Assembly: GCA_965223095.1 (NCBI GenBank)
Contig: OZ244979.1
Location: forward strand, 3,162,001-3,226,000
Direction of reading: 5' to 3'
DNA: 64,000 nucleotides
Origin: J054 sp965223095
GTDB lineage: Bacteria; Pseudomonadota; Gammaproteobacteria; Steroidobacterales; GCA-2729495
A program made the translations under genes and the position numbers. The notes beneath the pieces are model-generated. The model did no database searches. It saw only the letters and a list, made by a program, of their open reading frames with translations, and was not told the DNA's origin. Every line of letters starts with the position of its first letter. The first letter of the stretch is position 1. Of the stretch, positions 1-7,737 are shown piece by piece.

Positions 1-315
1 TGGGAAGTACCGGTACTCACCTGCTCGGCGCTAAACAATGAAGGTATCGCCGCGGTTTGGACGGCGGTGGAAAGTTTTCGTACGGCAATGCTCAATAGCG
101 GCGAACTGGCGAAGGCAAGATCACAACAGGCCGTGGCCTGGCTGTGGGACGAAATTGCTGCGAGCCTGCTAGACCGGGTAAGGAGCGACGCCAGTATTGC
201 CGCGCAAATTCGCCAGCTCGAAGCGACCGTTGCGGCTGGCGACGCTTCGCCCAGAGCCGCCGCACAACAAATCATTGACGCCTTCAGCCATGCATTGCCA
301 GGACAAAGAAAATGA
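1..315 (+). CDS. meaB: C-terminal part of MeaB/ArgK-type GTPase (runs off left edge)
   Basis: The frame is open from base 1 and ends at a TGA at 313-315, giving about 104 residues of the end of a protein. It begins WEVPVLTCSALNNEGI, which matches the SALxxxGI element and the following helical C-terminal arm of MeaB/ArgK G3E-family GTPases. These proteins act as chaperones that protect and load cobalamin on methylmalonyl-CoA mutase. The GTP-binding motifs lie upstream of the window. The stop overlaps the start of the methylmalonyl-CoA epimerase in an ATGA, so the two genes are translationally coupled in one pathway. The match to the neighbour's pathway makes the assignment firm, although only the tail is visible. 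Confidence 0.85.
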   Translation, partial: WEVPVLTCSALNNEGIAAVWTAVESFRTAMLNSGELAKARSQQAVAWLWDEIAASLLDRVRSDASIAAQIRQLEATVAAGDASPRAAAQQIIDAFSHALPGQRK

Positions 316-716
316 TCGGAAAATTGAACCATGTGGCCATTGTGGTACCCGACCTTGATGCAGCGGCGGCCGTGTACCGCGATACCTTGGGCGCAAAGGT
401 ATCCGCGCCTGATGATCTACCCGCACACGGTGTGACCACGGTCTTCGTGGAACTACCCAATACCAAAATTGAGTTGCTGCTCCCATTGGGCGATGACTCA
501 CCCATTGCCAGGTTCTTAGAGAAAAACCCATCGGGTGGTATGCACCATGTTTGCTACGAAGTCACCGACATACTGGCTGCCCGCGATAAGCTCCAGGCAC
601 AGGGTGCCCGAGTTCTCGGTGATGGGGAACCGCGCACAGGCGCCCACGGTAAACCCGTGTTGTTTCTGCATCCGAAAGATTTCTGCGGCACCTTGGTCGA
701 GCTCGAAGAAATTTAG
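312..716 (+). CDS. mce: methylmalonyl-CoA epimerase
   Basis: A 134-residue VOC-fold protein of the usual family length. It interconverts (S)- and (R)-methylmalonyl-CoA between propionyl-CoA carboxylase and methylmalonyl-CoA mutase. Family metal ligands are visible as His in LNHVAIVV near the start, His in GGMHHVCYEV near residue 78 and Glu in GTLVELEEI at the end. The phrase KIELLLPL and the closing HPKDFCGTLVEL are typical of the family. The ATG overlaps the MeaB stop by four bases, so it is the distal gene of that operon. No terminator is evident downstream. Confidence 0.93.
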   Translation: MIGKLNHVAIVVPDLDAAAAVYRDTLGAKVSAPDDLPAHGVTTVFVELPNTKIELLLPLGDDSPIARFLEKNPSGGMHHVCYEVTDILAARDKLQAQGARVLGDGEPRTGAHGKPVLFLHPKDFCGTLVELEEI

Positions 717-1092
717 TTGCCTGACCTCATCCCAATCAATCCAGTGGCGCCGGCCAATAGTGCCGCCTAGCCGGTGCTGATCAGGGCCGCAAGGCGACGT
801 CATCGGCCGCGCAAGGCAGAGCGAGTTCGCAAGACTTATGTAAAAACAATGGGCTGGAATCGGCCGGGCGACTAGTCTGAGCCTTCGATCAACAGTGACG
901 GGCTGAGGAATTTTCCTGGGCAACCCCTCACGACGCCTATCCTAAGGTTCAAGTTCCCCCCCGATCTCGGCTGGGAAGCCCGCCGCCGGAGCAACCCGGC
1001 CCCACCAATATCATTTCGTGACGGCGTTCAACGCGATCTGGGCCCGCGCCGGGCATAGTTCTGCTAACTCAATGATCGTTAGAGTCAGGACC
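717..1092. other. non-coding gap, epimerase to ExeA-like gene
   Basis: No convincing gene. The frame of the following ATPase is open back to a GTG at 1018, but the family start is the ATG at 1093, so 1018-1092 is probably leader. I saw no strong hairpin or promoter match. Confidence 0.5.
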
Positions 1093-2643
1093 ATGTATCC
1101 CGAACATTTCCAACTCAGAGGTCGTCCCTTCGTGGGCGGACCGACTTCACGTTTCATGGTACCCAATGCCCAGGTGGCGGCGGCGGTGGCCCATCTGCAA
1201 GAGGCATTGATGTCGCGCGATGCCATTGCGCTAGTCTCCGGTGGCCCTGGTGTTGGCAAAAGCGCCCTACTAGAACATGCGCAAAAGGAACTCGGGGAAA
1301 AAACTGTTCTAGCCCTTGGCGACCTTCGCCAAAGCGAACCAGAAGACCTGTTGGATTCGTTATTGCTGAGCCTGGGTGAAGAAGCCGGCGACGGTAGCGG
1401 CCCCAAATCTTGGAATCTGCTCAGGCGAGCAATTTCGCGGCATAATGAAGCTGGCCGCATGGTGACCGCTGCCATTGACGTTAACGGCATCACAGCCGAT
1501 CGTGCCCGACGCCTGCTGCGATTAGCCTACCTAATGGGCGAGCCGGGGATGCAATTGAATCTCGTTCTCCACGGCCCGCATATTCTCCACAAGCTCTTGG
1601 ATGTCCCGGGCTTGATTCACTTGCGGCAGCGCGTTGTATACCGCCATCGCGTGCGGCCTTTTACGCCTCAAGAAACCACCGACTATCTGGCAACCCGCGT
1701 CAAGGCGGCTGGCGGAAACCCAAATAACTTATTCGACGGTAGTGTGGCGAATTTCGTTTACCTGTACGTGGCGGGCGTACCCCGTTTGATTAACTCGCTG
1801 ATGGAAGCAAGTTTTACCGAAGCCGCCGTGAGGCAAGATAAGAAGATCAGCGGAAGTTTGGTTGAAGACGTTGCTCAAACCTTAGGCTGGAAACCGCTGG
1901 CAGCACGCGGGAATGAAGCCCGCAAACCCGCGTCAAATGCGGCTTCGAGTCCAGCAACGACGCAAACAGCCGCAAACAAGACCGCGGCACCAAAAGCTGA
2001 GCAATCTGCCGACCTGTTGCCCATCGATAAAATGGGGGTCTCGGCAACACCGGCGACCAACGCGAGGCCAGCACCCGCCGTCACGCAAGCGACGCGGCCC
2101 GCCGCGCAAACTCAAGCCGGGCCCACACCCGCCGCGCTGCAACCGGCGGCTCGGCTAAATCCCGCGGCAACACCAACAAACCCCAGTCCGGCAGCGGTTG
2201 CGGCTGAACCCAAGCCACCGGGACCCACCGCCGTTCCGCCGGTGCTTGTTACGCCGGTGAAAACCGACAATGACCCGGGCTTCGCAGCACTAGAAAGTAC
2301 CAGCGAAGCCAGCGCATTGGAGACAGCGGCTCAAAAAGCCATGCTCGAAGATGCCTCCGCGGATGTCATTGCTTCGCCGCAGGTCGCCGCGCAAGCCACC
2401 CACAGCGAGCTAAGCGCCTCCTTAAGCGCATCCATGAGCAGCCCCACCGCGGATGAATCGCTGAGCAGCGCTAATCCTGACCTGAGCTCGAATACCGGTG
2501 AAAATCTCCGGCCAGCTCATCAACTTCCGCCGGCCGGCATACCTGAGATGGACCCGAATGACCATACAGCCACCGGCATGTTGCGCTTGGAAGATTTGAC
2601 GGAAGGACTGGCCGAAAGCCTATTCTCCGAAGAAGGCTCCTAA
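1093..2643 (+). CDS. ExeA/XrtA-type AAA ATPase with long disordered tail
   Basis: 516 residues. The start MYPEHFQLRGRPF is the usual opening of ExeA-like and exosortase-associated ATPases, which is why the ATG at 1093 was chosen over the GTG 75 bases upstream. Walker A is GGPGVGKS at about residues 50-57, and a probable Walker B is AAIDVNG near 120. Residues 1-280 form the ATPase core. From about 290 to 420 the chain is rich in Ala, Pro and Thr and looks disordered, followed by an acidic, Ser-rich tail. ExeA proteins help assemble type II secretion or act in PEP-CTERM/exopolysaccharide loci. Two PEP-CTERM proteins elsewhere in the window make the second role plausible, but nothing adjacent proves either. 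No peptidoglycan-binding domain was recognised. Confidence 0.75.
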   Translation: MYPEHFQLRGRPFVGGPTSRFMVPNAQVAAAVAHLQEALMSRDAIALVSGGPGVGKSALLEHAQKELGEKTVLALGDLRQSEPEDLLDSLLLSLGEEAGDGSGPKSWNLLRRAISRHNEAGRMVTAAIDVNGITADRARRLLRLAYLMGEPGMQLNLVLHGPHILHKLLDVPGLIHLRQRVVYRHRVRPFTPQETTDYLATRVKAAGGNPNNLFDGSVANFVYLYVAGVPRLINSLMEASFTEAAVRQDKKISGSLVEDVAQTLGWKPLAARGNEARKPASNAASSPATTQTAANKTAAPKAEQSADLLPIDKMGVSATPATNARPAPAVTQATRPAAQTQAGPTPAALQPAARLNPAATPTNPSPAAVAAEPKPPGPTAVPPVLVTPVKTDNDPGFAALESTSEASALETAAQKAMLEDASADVIASPQVAAQATHSELSASLSASMSSPTADESLSSANPDLSSNTGENLRPAHQLPPAGIPEMDPNDHTATGMLRLEDLTEGLAESLFSEEGS

Positions 2644-2675
2644 AGCAACCAGTCACCAAAACAACAAGCGAGGCA

Positions 2676-3653
2676 TCAAGCAGAGAAATGGCTAGCCGCC
2701 TCGCGCAGGCTAGCCGAATTTATGGCGCCGACATAATCGACTGCACACCCATTCACCCGGGCGGATTTCTTGATGATGCTCTCTAAGTTCGGCCGCTTGT
2801 TACCCGGCCCTTCACCCTTCCCCAGTCCGCCACCAAACTCTATGAATCGGTCGACGCCTGTCTCGAATGCGCTGGCCAAGCATCCGACCCAGTTCACGGG
2901 GCTAAATAACTGAAAAAATAGCCGCGTGCGGATGCTACCGGGCTCGGCGGCATGAACATCGGCGCTATAGTTGGACAACACATCAAAGTCGGGCGCCTGG
3001 AATTCCGTTGCGTCCAGCACATCTCGGAATAGTGTGGCCGCCTTGACCATGAAATAGGTATGAAAGGCTCCTTCGGTAGCCAGTGGCACCGCGCGCTTGC
3101 GCGGATAGTGTTCCGCCATAAACGCGGTCAATGCCTCCAGATCAGCGCGACGACCGCCCACGACGGTTTGTTCAGGCAGGTTGCAGGTGGCGATCTGGCA
3201 ATAGAATTTATCGGCTATGTCGCGCGCAGTGTCCCTATCCACCGTCAAAGCCAACATACCACCTTCACCGTGTTCCCCCATGAGCTCGCCCCGTTTTTTC
3301 ACCAAACGCAGGCCATCTCCCAAGCTTAGGCTGCCGGCTGCAACCAGAGCTGTATATTCACCCAGACTATGGCCGCCGGCCATGCAAGCCTGTACCCGGC
3401 CGTCGGTAAGCTCATCGAAAACTTTCAGACAGGCAATTTGGTGGGTCATCAAGCAGGGCTGCGTGTACCGCGTCAGACCTATTTCCCCCTTTGGATCCTC
3501 GAAGGAGAGTTGCGCAATATCGTAACCCAGTGCATCGCTGGCCTCGGCGTACACGTCTCTAACCACCGCAAATTCGGCGTGCAAGTCGCTGCCCATGCCG
3601 GCGTATTGTGAACCCTGACCCGGAAACACAAACATAATCTTAGGATCGCTCAC
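2676..3653 (-). CDS. FabD-like acyl-carrier-protein acyltransferase
   Basis: 325 residues of malonyl/acyl transferase fold. Visible are the N-terminal FPGQGSQYAGMG, the nucleophile elbow GHSLGEYTAL at about residues 93-102, an Arg in VKKRGELM and the catalytic His in GAFHTYFM near 200. These are the residues that load an acyl group from CoA to an acyl carrier protein. It is not beside other fatty-acid synthesis genes. It starts with GTG, preceded by GGAG about nine bases upstream, and follows avtA on the same strand after a 240-base gap that holds a terminator-like hairpin. It may be a second FabD or serve a polyketide-like or specialised acyl pathway; the substrate cannot be read from sequence. 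Confidence 0.82.
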   Translation of the reverse strand: MSDPKIMFVFPGQGSQYAGMGSDLHAEFAVVRDVYAEASDALGYDIAQLSFEDPKGEIGLTRYTQPCLMTHQIACLKVFDELTDGRVQACMAGGHSLGEYTALVAAGSLSLGDGLRLVKKRGELMGEHGEGGMLALTVDRDTARDIADKFYCQIATCNLPEQTVVGGRRADLEALTAFMAEHYPRKRAVPLATEGAFHTYFMVKAATLFRDVLDATEFQAPDFDVLSNYSADVHAAEPGSIRTRLFFQLFSPVNWVGCLASAFETGVDRFIEFGGGLGKGEGPGNKRPNLESIIKKSARVNGCAVDYVGAINSASLREAASHFSA

Positions 3654-3718
3654 TAACTCATCTCCGAGATACTCATTGTTTTCAGAATAAGTCTGCGCCT
3701 ACGCGCAAGCATGTCAGC

Positions 3719-3746
3719 AAAAGGCCCGCTACAATAATGCGGCCTG
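3719..3746 (-). terminator. possible intrinsic terminator after avtA
   Basis: On the minus strand AGGCCGC pairs with GCGGGCCT around a nine-base loop, with one bulged base, and is followed by TTTT. It lies about 150 bases past the avtA stop. The T-run is short, so efficiency is uncertain. Confidence 0.4.
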
Positions 3747-3894
3747 ACCACGGCGCAGATCAAATCACTGCAAACACTCGCGCTACCCCCTGCATACGCC
3801 GTCCTTGACATCAGAGCGGCCCGCAGTCGCAATGGCCCGACCTGAGAAGCCTTGCCAAGGCTGCCGTATGCATGCTGGGCCAACACCGCCGCCA

Positions 3895-5145
3895 CTAAAC
3901 ACTTAGCGCTTTCACTTCTTCACCGATTATTGCAATACCTTTACGCACACTCTGCGGATCTTGAGCATAGCTAATGCGAATGCACTGTTTTTTGTGGTCC
4001 CAATCCTCTTGCAAGCCGGGAAAAAAATGTTCGCCCGGCAATATGTAGACCCCCCTGGCTTTCAATTTTGCATAGAGCGTTTGACTACTTACCGATAAAC
4101 CTGGTAACCACAGCCACAAGAACAGCGCCCCTTCGGGCTTGTGCACGAAATACTCGCAACCAGCCAAGTGTTCATGTACCCACGCTAAAGCTTGCACGGC
4201 ACGCGCTCGGTAGAACGGCTGAATGGTTTCACTACTTAGACGCATGATGTCGCCACTGGCTATCCATTGACGCGCGATCACGGCACCCACACTGCTAACC
4301 GCCAAACTGACAACAGCATTCACGCCGGCCAAGGCTGCGATGATCTCAGCCCGCGCGACAAATATACCCGTGCGCACGGCGGGTAAACCAATTTTCGACA
4401 AACTCATACACAGAATGACGTTTTCATCCCAATACGGCTGGACGTCGGTAAATATGATTTGCGGAAATGGCAGGCCATAGGCGTTGTCGATGATCAAGGG
4501 AATACTATTGTCTTTTGCCAAACCAACCAGTTGGCCTAGTTCATCGTCGGTTAATACGTTGCCCGTGGGGTTACAAGGACGCGATACGCCAATGGCTGAT
4601 ATACCCTCATCGATTTCTAGACCATCGAAATTCACGTGATATTTGAAGAGGCGGTCATCGAGATACTCAATGGCAGGCCGCCTAGCAACGAACAGCTCTT
4701 CAGTCACGCCTAAATCGTTGTAACCGGCGTACTCCGGCACCATGGGCAACAGAATCCGACGATGGCTCCCATCCTCGAAACTGCCCGCCAACAGGTTGAA
4801 TAAGAAAAAAAAGCCGCTTTGGCTGCCGCCTGTCAACGCAATATTCTCCGGCCCCACACGCCATCCGTACTCACGCCTAAGCAAGCCAGCCAAGGCGCTG
4901 CGAAATTGCAGTTCACCCGCGGGCGACGCGTAGTCGGCTAGCATGCGGCGAAGATCACGCGAATCATCAGCAACCTCGCGCAGCCGCTGCGCTAACAGAT
5001 CGAGTATCTCCGGAATATGCGCGGGATTACCCCCACCGAGCATCATCGCCGGGGACTCGCTAGCCATGGCTTCGCCCAAGTCTTCCATCAACTCCAGAGC
5101 GCCGGTTCTGCGCGTAAAACGTTGGCCAAATTTCGAAAGTTTCAT
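3895..5145 (-). CDS. avtA: valine-pyruvate aminotransferase AvtA
   Basis: A 416-residue fold-type I PLP aminotransferase, essentially the same length as E. coli AvtA (417). It opens MKLSKFGQRFTRRTGALELM and continues with MMLGGGNPAHIPEI, both close to the E. coli protein. It also has SRPCNPTGNV, VIDNAYGLPFP and the PLP lysine in SLSKIGLPAVRTG. It transfers the amino group between valine (via 2-oxoisovalerate) and alanine/pyruvate in the cytosol. The ATG at 5145 was preferred to one 54 bases upstream because it aligns with the family start. The final basic segment CIRISYAQDP is intact. Confidence 0.94.
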   Translation of the reverse strand: MKLSKFGQRFTRRTGALELMEDLGEAMASESPAMMLGGGNPAHIPEILDLLAQRLREVADDSRDLRRMLADYASPAGELQFRSALAGLLRREYGWRVGPENIALTGGSQSGFFFLFNLLAGSFEDGSHRRILLPMVPEYAGYNDLGVTEELFVARRPAIEYLDDRLFKYHVNFDGLEIDEGISAIGVSRPCNPTGNVLTDDELGQLVGLAKDNSIPLIIDNAYGLPFPQIIFTDVQPYWDENVILCMSLSKIGLPAVRTGIFVARAEIIAALAGVNAVVSLAVSSVGAVIARQWIASGDIMRLSSETIQPFYRARAVQALAWVHEHLAGCEYFVHKPEGALFLWLWLPGLSVSSQTLYAKLKARGVYILPGEHFFPGLQEDWDHKKQCIRISYAQDPQSVRKGIAIIGEEVKALSV

Positions 5146-5331
5146 GACAGTATCGCGGATGAAAAAAGGCGCCAGGCAATCAGCAGCGCATTCTCGCAAA
5201 ACCCGCGGCGTATAGACAGCCGGATCCCATGCAATGACTCAAAGACATGAAGATCTCACGGCGATATGCGCACAACTAATGCTAGCACCGCCCTTTAGAA
5301 ACGGTGCTTGAGATCGTACTGAAGATCTCGC

Positions 5332-7245
5332 CTAAACTCGGTGCTGCCGTTCCTTGGCAATGGAAATCTTGGGATACCACTCTTGCACGGTTGGCTGACC
5401 TTTACGATCTAGTTGCATGATCACAGCGTCAATCAAGAATGGTCGGCCTGCGCGAGTCGCGTCGCGCGCGCGCCGAAGTGCACGCCTGAGTTCACTAGGA
5501 TCGGTAACCGTTGCCGCTTCAATATCGAAACTGCGCGCCAATCCAGCAAAGTCTACAACCGGATCACCCAGATAGCAGGTAATATCACGCCACTGCTCGC
5601 GGGTTTCCTTATTACGCATCAGCGGCGACCGATCCTGGATTCGATTCCGCTCGTTGTCGTAGCTACGATTGTTAAACACCACCATGATCAGCGGAATGTC
5701 ATACCGGCTCGCGGTCCACAAGGATTCAACTTGGCCGAAAAGCAAGGCCCCATCACCGACCAAACTCACAACTTGACGGTCTGGCTGCGCGACTTTAGCG
5801 CCCATGGCCGCGCCAAGACCCCAGCCCAAGGCGAAACCGGTGGTTTGCCCCACTAGCCACTTTTTGCCGCGGTCGAAATTCATCCAATAGAACGGCGTTC
5901 GATAATCCAGTTCGGCGACGACGATGGCATCATCTTCAAGGCTCTGATCAAGCTCCCAAGACAAACGCTCCCAAGATAGCGGGCTAGCCTCCCAGTGCGT
6001 CTTGGCTTCGGCCTCGCGCTTGGCATCAGCAGCGGCTTGTCGTTCTCGAGCTGCCGACAGGCGCGGCGCCGCGAGCTTGCGCAGCCGTTCAGCAGTGGCC
6101 ATGGATTTCAAAGCATCGGTTAGCGCGTCGATTGTCTCCGCCATGCCAGCCGCAATTGCAATATCGGTGGGATAAGTATTGGCAATGGATTCATACTCCA
6201 CGCGCGCATGCACCGTCCGCGCTTTGCGCGGTACGGGTGCGGTAAATAATCCCGGGTCTGGCGCCGGGGCACCCAGATTCACAAATAAATCCGTACCACC
6301 GAGTCCACGTGGCACACCTAAGCCATAGAAGCCCGCGAATAGTGGATGCCGAAACGGCATATCACCGTAAACGCTGAAGCCTTGGGCCACGGGCACACCA
6401 AGTAATTCAGCCAACTCCACCAACTGATCATTGGCGCCCGCCCTGGTTACTTCCGCGCCCGCGCAAAGCAAGGGTGATTTTGCTTGCAGCAATAGTTTCG
6501 CCGTTTCCTCGATAGCCTCTGGGCTGGGTTGCATCTGTATAGGCACATGAAAACGCGCTTGAGGATAGATTTGCTGGCGCAAATTAGGCATCCCCAAAAT
6601 ATTCAGCGGAAAACGCAAGTGCACCGGACCGCCGGGCGGGGTACCAGCCACTTTCAAAGCCCGTCGAGTCATTTCGCTGACCTGGCTGGCATTGTCGACC
6701 TGCCACCGCCATTTGGTGAACTGCTCCATGGGCTCCAACCAATCGGCCATTTGCTGAAAGGCATTTCGGCCTGGGCGCTCATTGCTCGGCCCGTCAGAAA
6801 AAACCGCGATGGACGAACGATCCTTCCAGGCGTTGTAAAGATTGTTCATGGTGCTAGGAATAGCGACACCCGGCACAAACAACACCGTGGTCTCGCCGCT
6901 GGCCAGCTCATAGCCATGCGCCATACTGGTGGCCTGCGATTCGGCCAAGGACAAAATTAGGCGAGTCTTGTCCTGCAGCGCCAGCGCATCAAAAAACGGC
7001 GACATACCCGTCGCCGTGGTACCAAAGATCGTCTTCACGCCGGCGGCTTGGAGCGTGGCTAACAAAATCTCGCTGCCCGTGCCTTCAATTCGCTGACCAA
7101 CATCAGGCGGCGGTACCTGTGCAGCTGCCAAAGAACCCAGTACCGACTCGATCGCGGTCGCGCTCAGGCCAAAGCCGGCCAGGCCTTTGGCAAGATCACG
7201 CCGGGACATCTCTTGATCCACAAATCGCTTAAGCAAGTCACGCAT
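5332..7245 (-). CDS. TPP-dependent decarboxylase/acetolactate-synthase-like enzyme with Tat-type leader
   Basis: 637 residues with the three-domain layout of the acetolactate synthase/benzoylformate decarboxylase superfamily. The catalytic Glu lies in SLAESQATSMAHGYE near residue 100, and the TPP/Mg motif runs from GDGALLF (497-503) to FNNRSYDNE (524-532). The first 45 residues carry SRRDLAKGLAGFG followed by a moderately apolar stretch ending AAAQVPP, like a twin-arginine signal, although a Glu in the core weakens it. This would put a normally cytosolic enzyme in the periplasm, or the segment may be a vestigial leader known in some family members. The substrate is unknown. The ATG has GGAGA at good spacing. 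The gene is monocistronic. Confidence 0.8.
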   Translation of the reverse strand: MRDLLKRFVDQEMSRRDLAKGLAGFGLSATAIESVLGSLAAAQVPPPDVGQRIEGTGSEILLATLQAAGVKTIFGTTATGMSPFFDALALQDKTRLILSLAESQATSMAHGYELASGETTVLFVPGVAIPSTMNNLYNAWKDRSSIAVFSDGPSNERPGRNAFQQMADWLEPMEQFTKWRWQVDNASQVSEMTRRALKVAGTPPGGPVHLRFPLNILGMPNLRQQIYPQARFHVPIQMQPSPEAIEETAKLLLQAKSPLLCAGAEVTRAGANDQLVELAELLGVPVAQGFSVYGDMPFRHPLFAGFYGLGVPRGLGGTDLFVNLGAPAPDPGLFTAPVPRKARTVHARVEYESIANTYPTDIAIAAGMAETIDALTDALKSMATAERLRKLAAPRLSAARERQAAADAKREAEAKTHWEASPLSWERLSWELDQSLEDDAIVVAELDYRTPFYWMNFDRGKKWLVGQTTGFALGWGLGAAMGAKVAQPDRQVVSLVGDGALLFGQVESLWTASRYDIPLIMVVFNNRSYDNERNRIQDRSPLMRNKETREQWRDITCYLGDPVVDFAGLARSFDIEAATVTDPSELRRALRRARDATRAGRPFLIDAVIMQLDRKGQPTVQEWYPKISIAKERQHRV

Positions 7246-7737
7246 TAGCTGTCTCCGTCAGTCACAACAATTAGCGCCGCTAAATTCACTGACAGCATAA
7301 GTAGCGGCCAAAGGACCTTCACTGGTTCAATTTACAATGACGATGCGCCGGTTCATAGCTTCGGCCAGCAATATCCAAGCCACTAAAGCTCAGATCAACA
7401 AACCGCCCAACAACAGAGACGATTCGCCTTGCCGTGTATTCACTCACGGAGCGGCCGCAATCCGCTTGGCAGGCACATATCTGGTTCTTGCGCGGCGAAT
7501 CGAAATGGCGCGAACCCTTGGATTAGGCACGGATCGAATGCCTGCCAGACACTTCAAAATACCGCCAAATCTTCGCGGTCAATCCAACCGTAGAACGCCG
7601 ACACTCGGTAATTGGCAGCTACCGCGCTTCAAGCAATCGACGTTGCAAAGTGCGTACTCGCAAGAGATAGCCGACAGCAATATGAGACTAAGCCATACGG
7701 CCGCCCCTGAGACGGCACTACGACGGCACGAAATCCG
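7246..7737. other. 492-base gap upstream of the TPP enzyme
   Basis: This separates two minus-strand genes. Open frames here have no family resemblance and poor start signals. An inverted repeat GCCGCTA/TAGCGGC at 7276-7282 and 7302-7308 lies about 30-60 bases before the TPP-enzyme start and could be a leader hairpin or operator. Nothing else was seen. Confidence 0.45.

Noticed and set aside
169..531. 120-codon minus-strand frame across the MeaB tail and epimerase
   Set aside because: It lies fully over two well-supported genes and its translation has no family features.
3653..3895. 80-codon minus-strand frame between avtA and the FabD-like gene
   Set aside because: It contains the terminator-like hairpin, has no ribosome site or family resemblance, and joins neighbours only by chance abutment.
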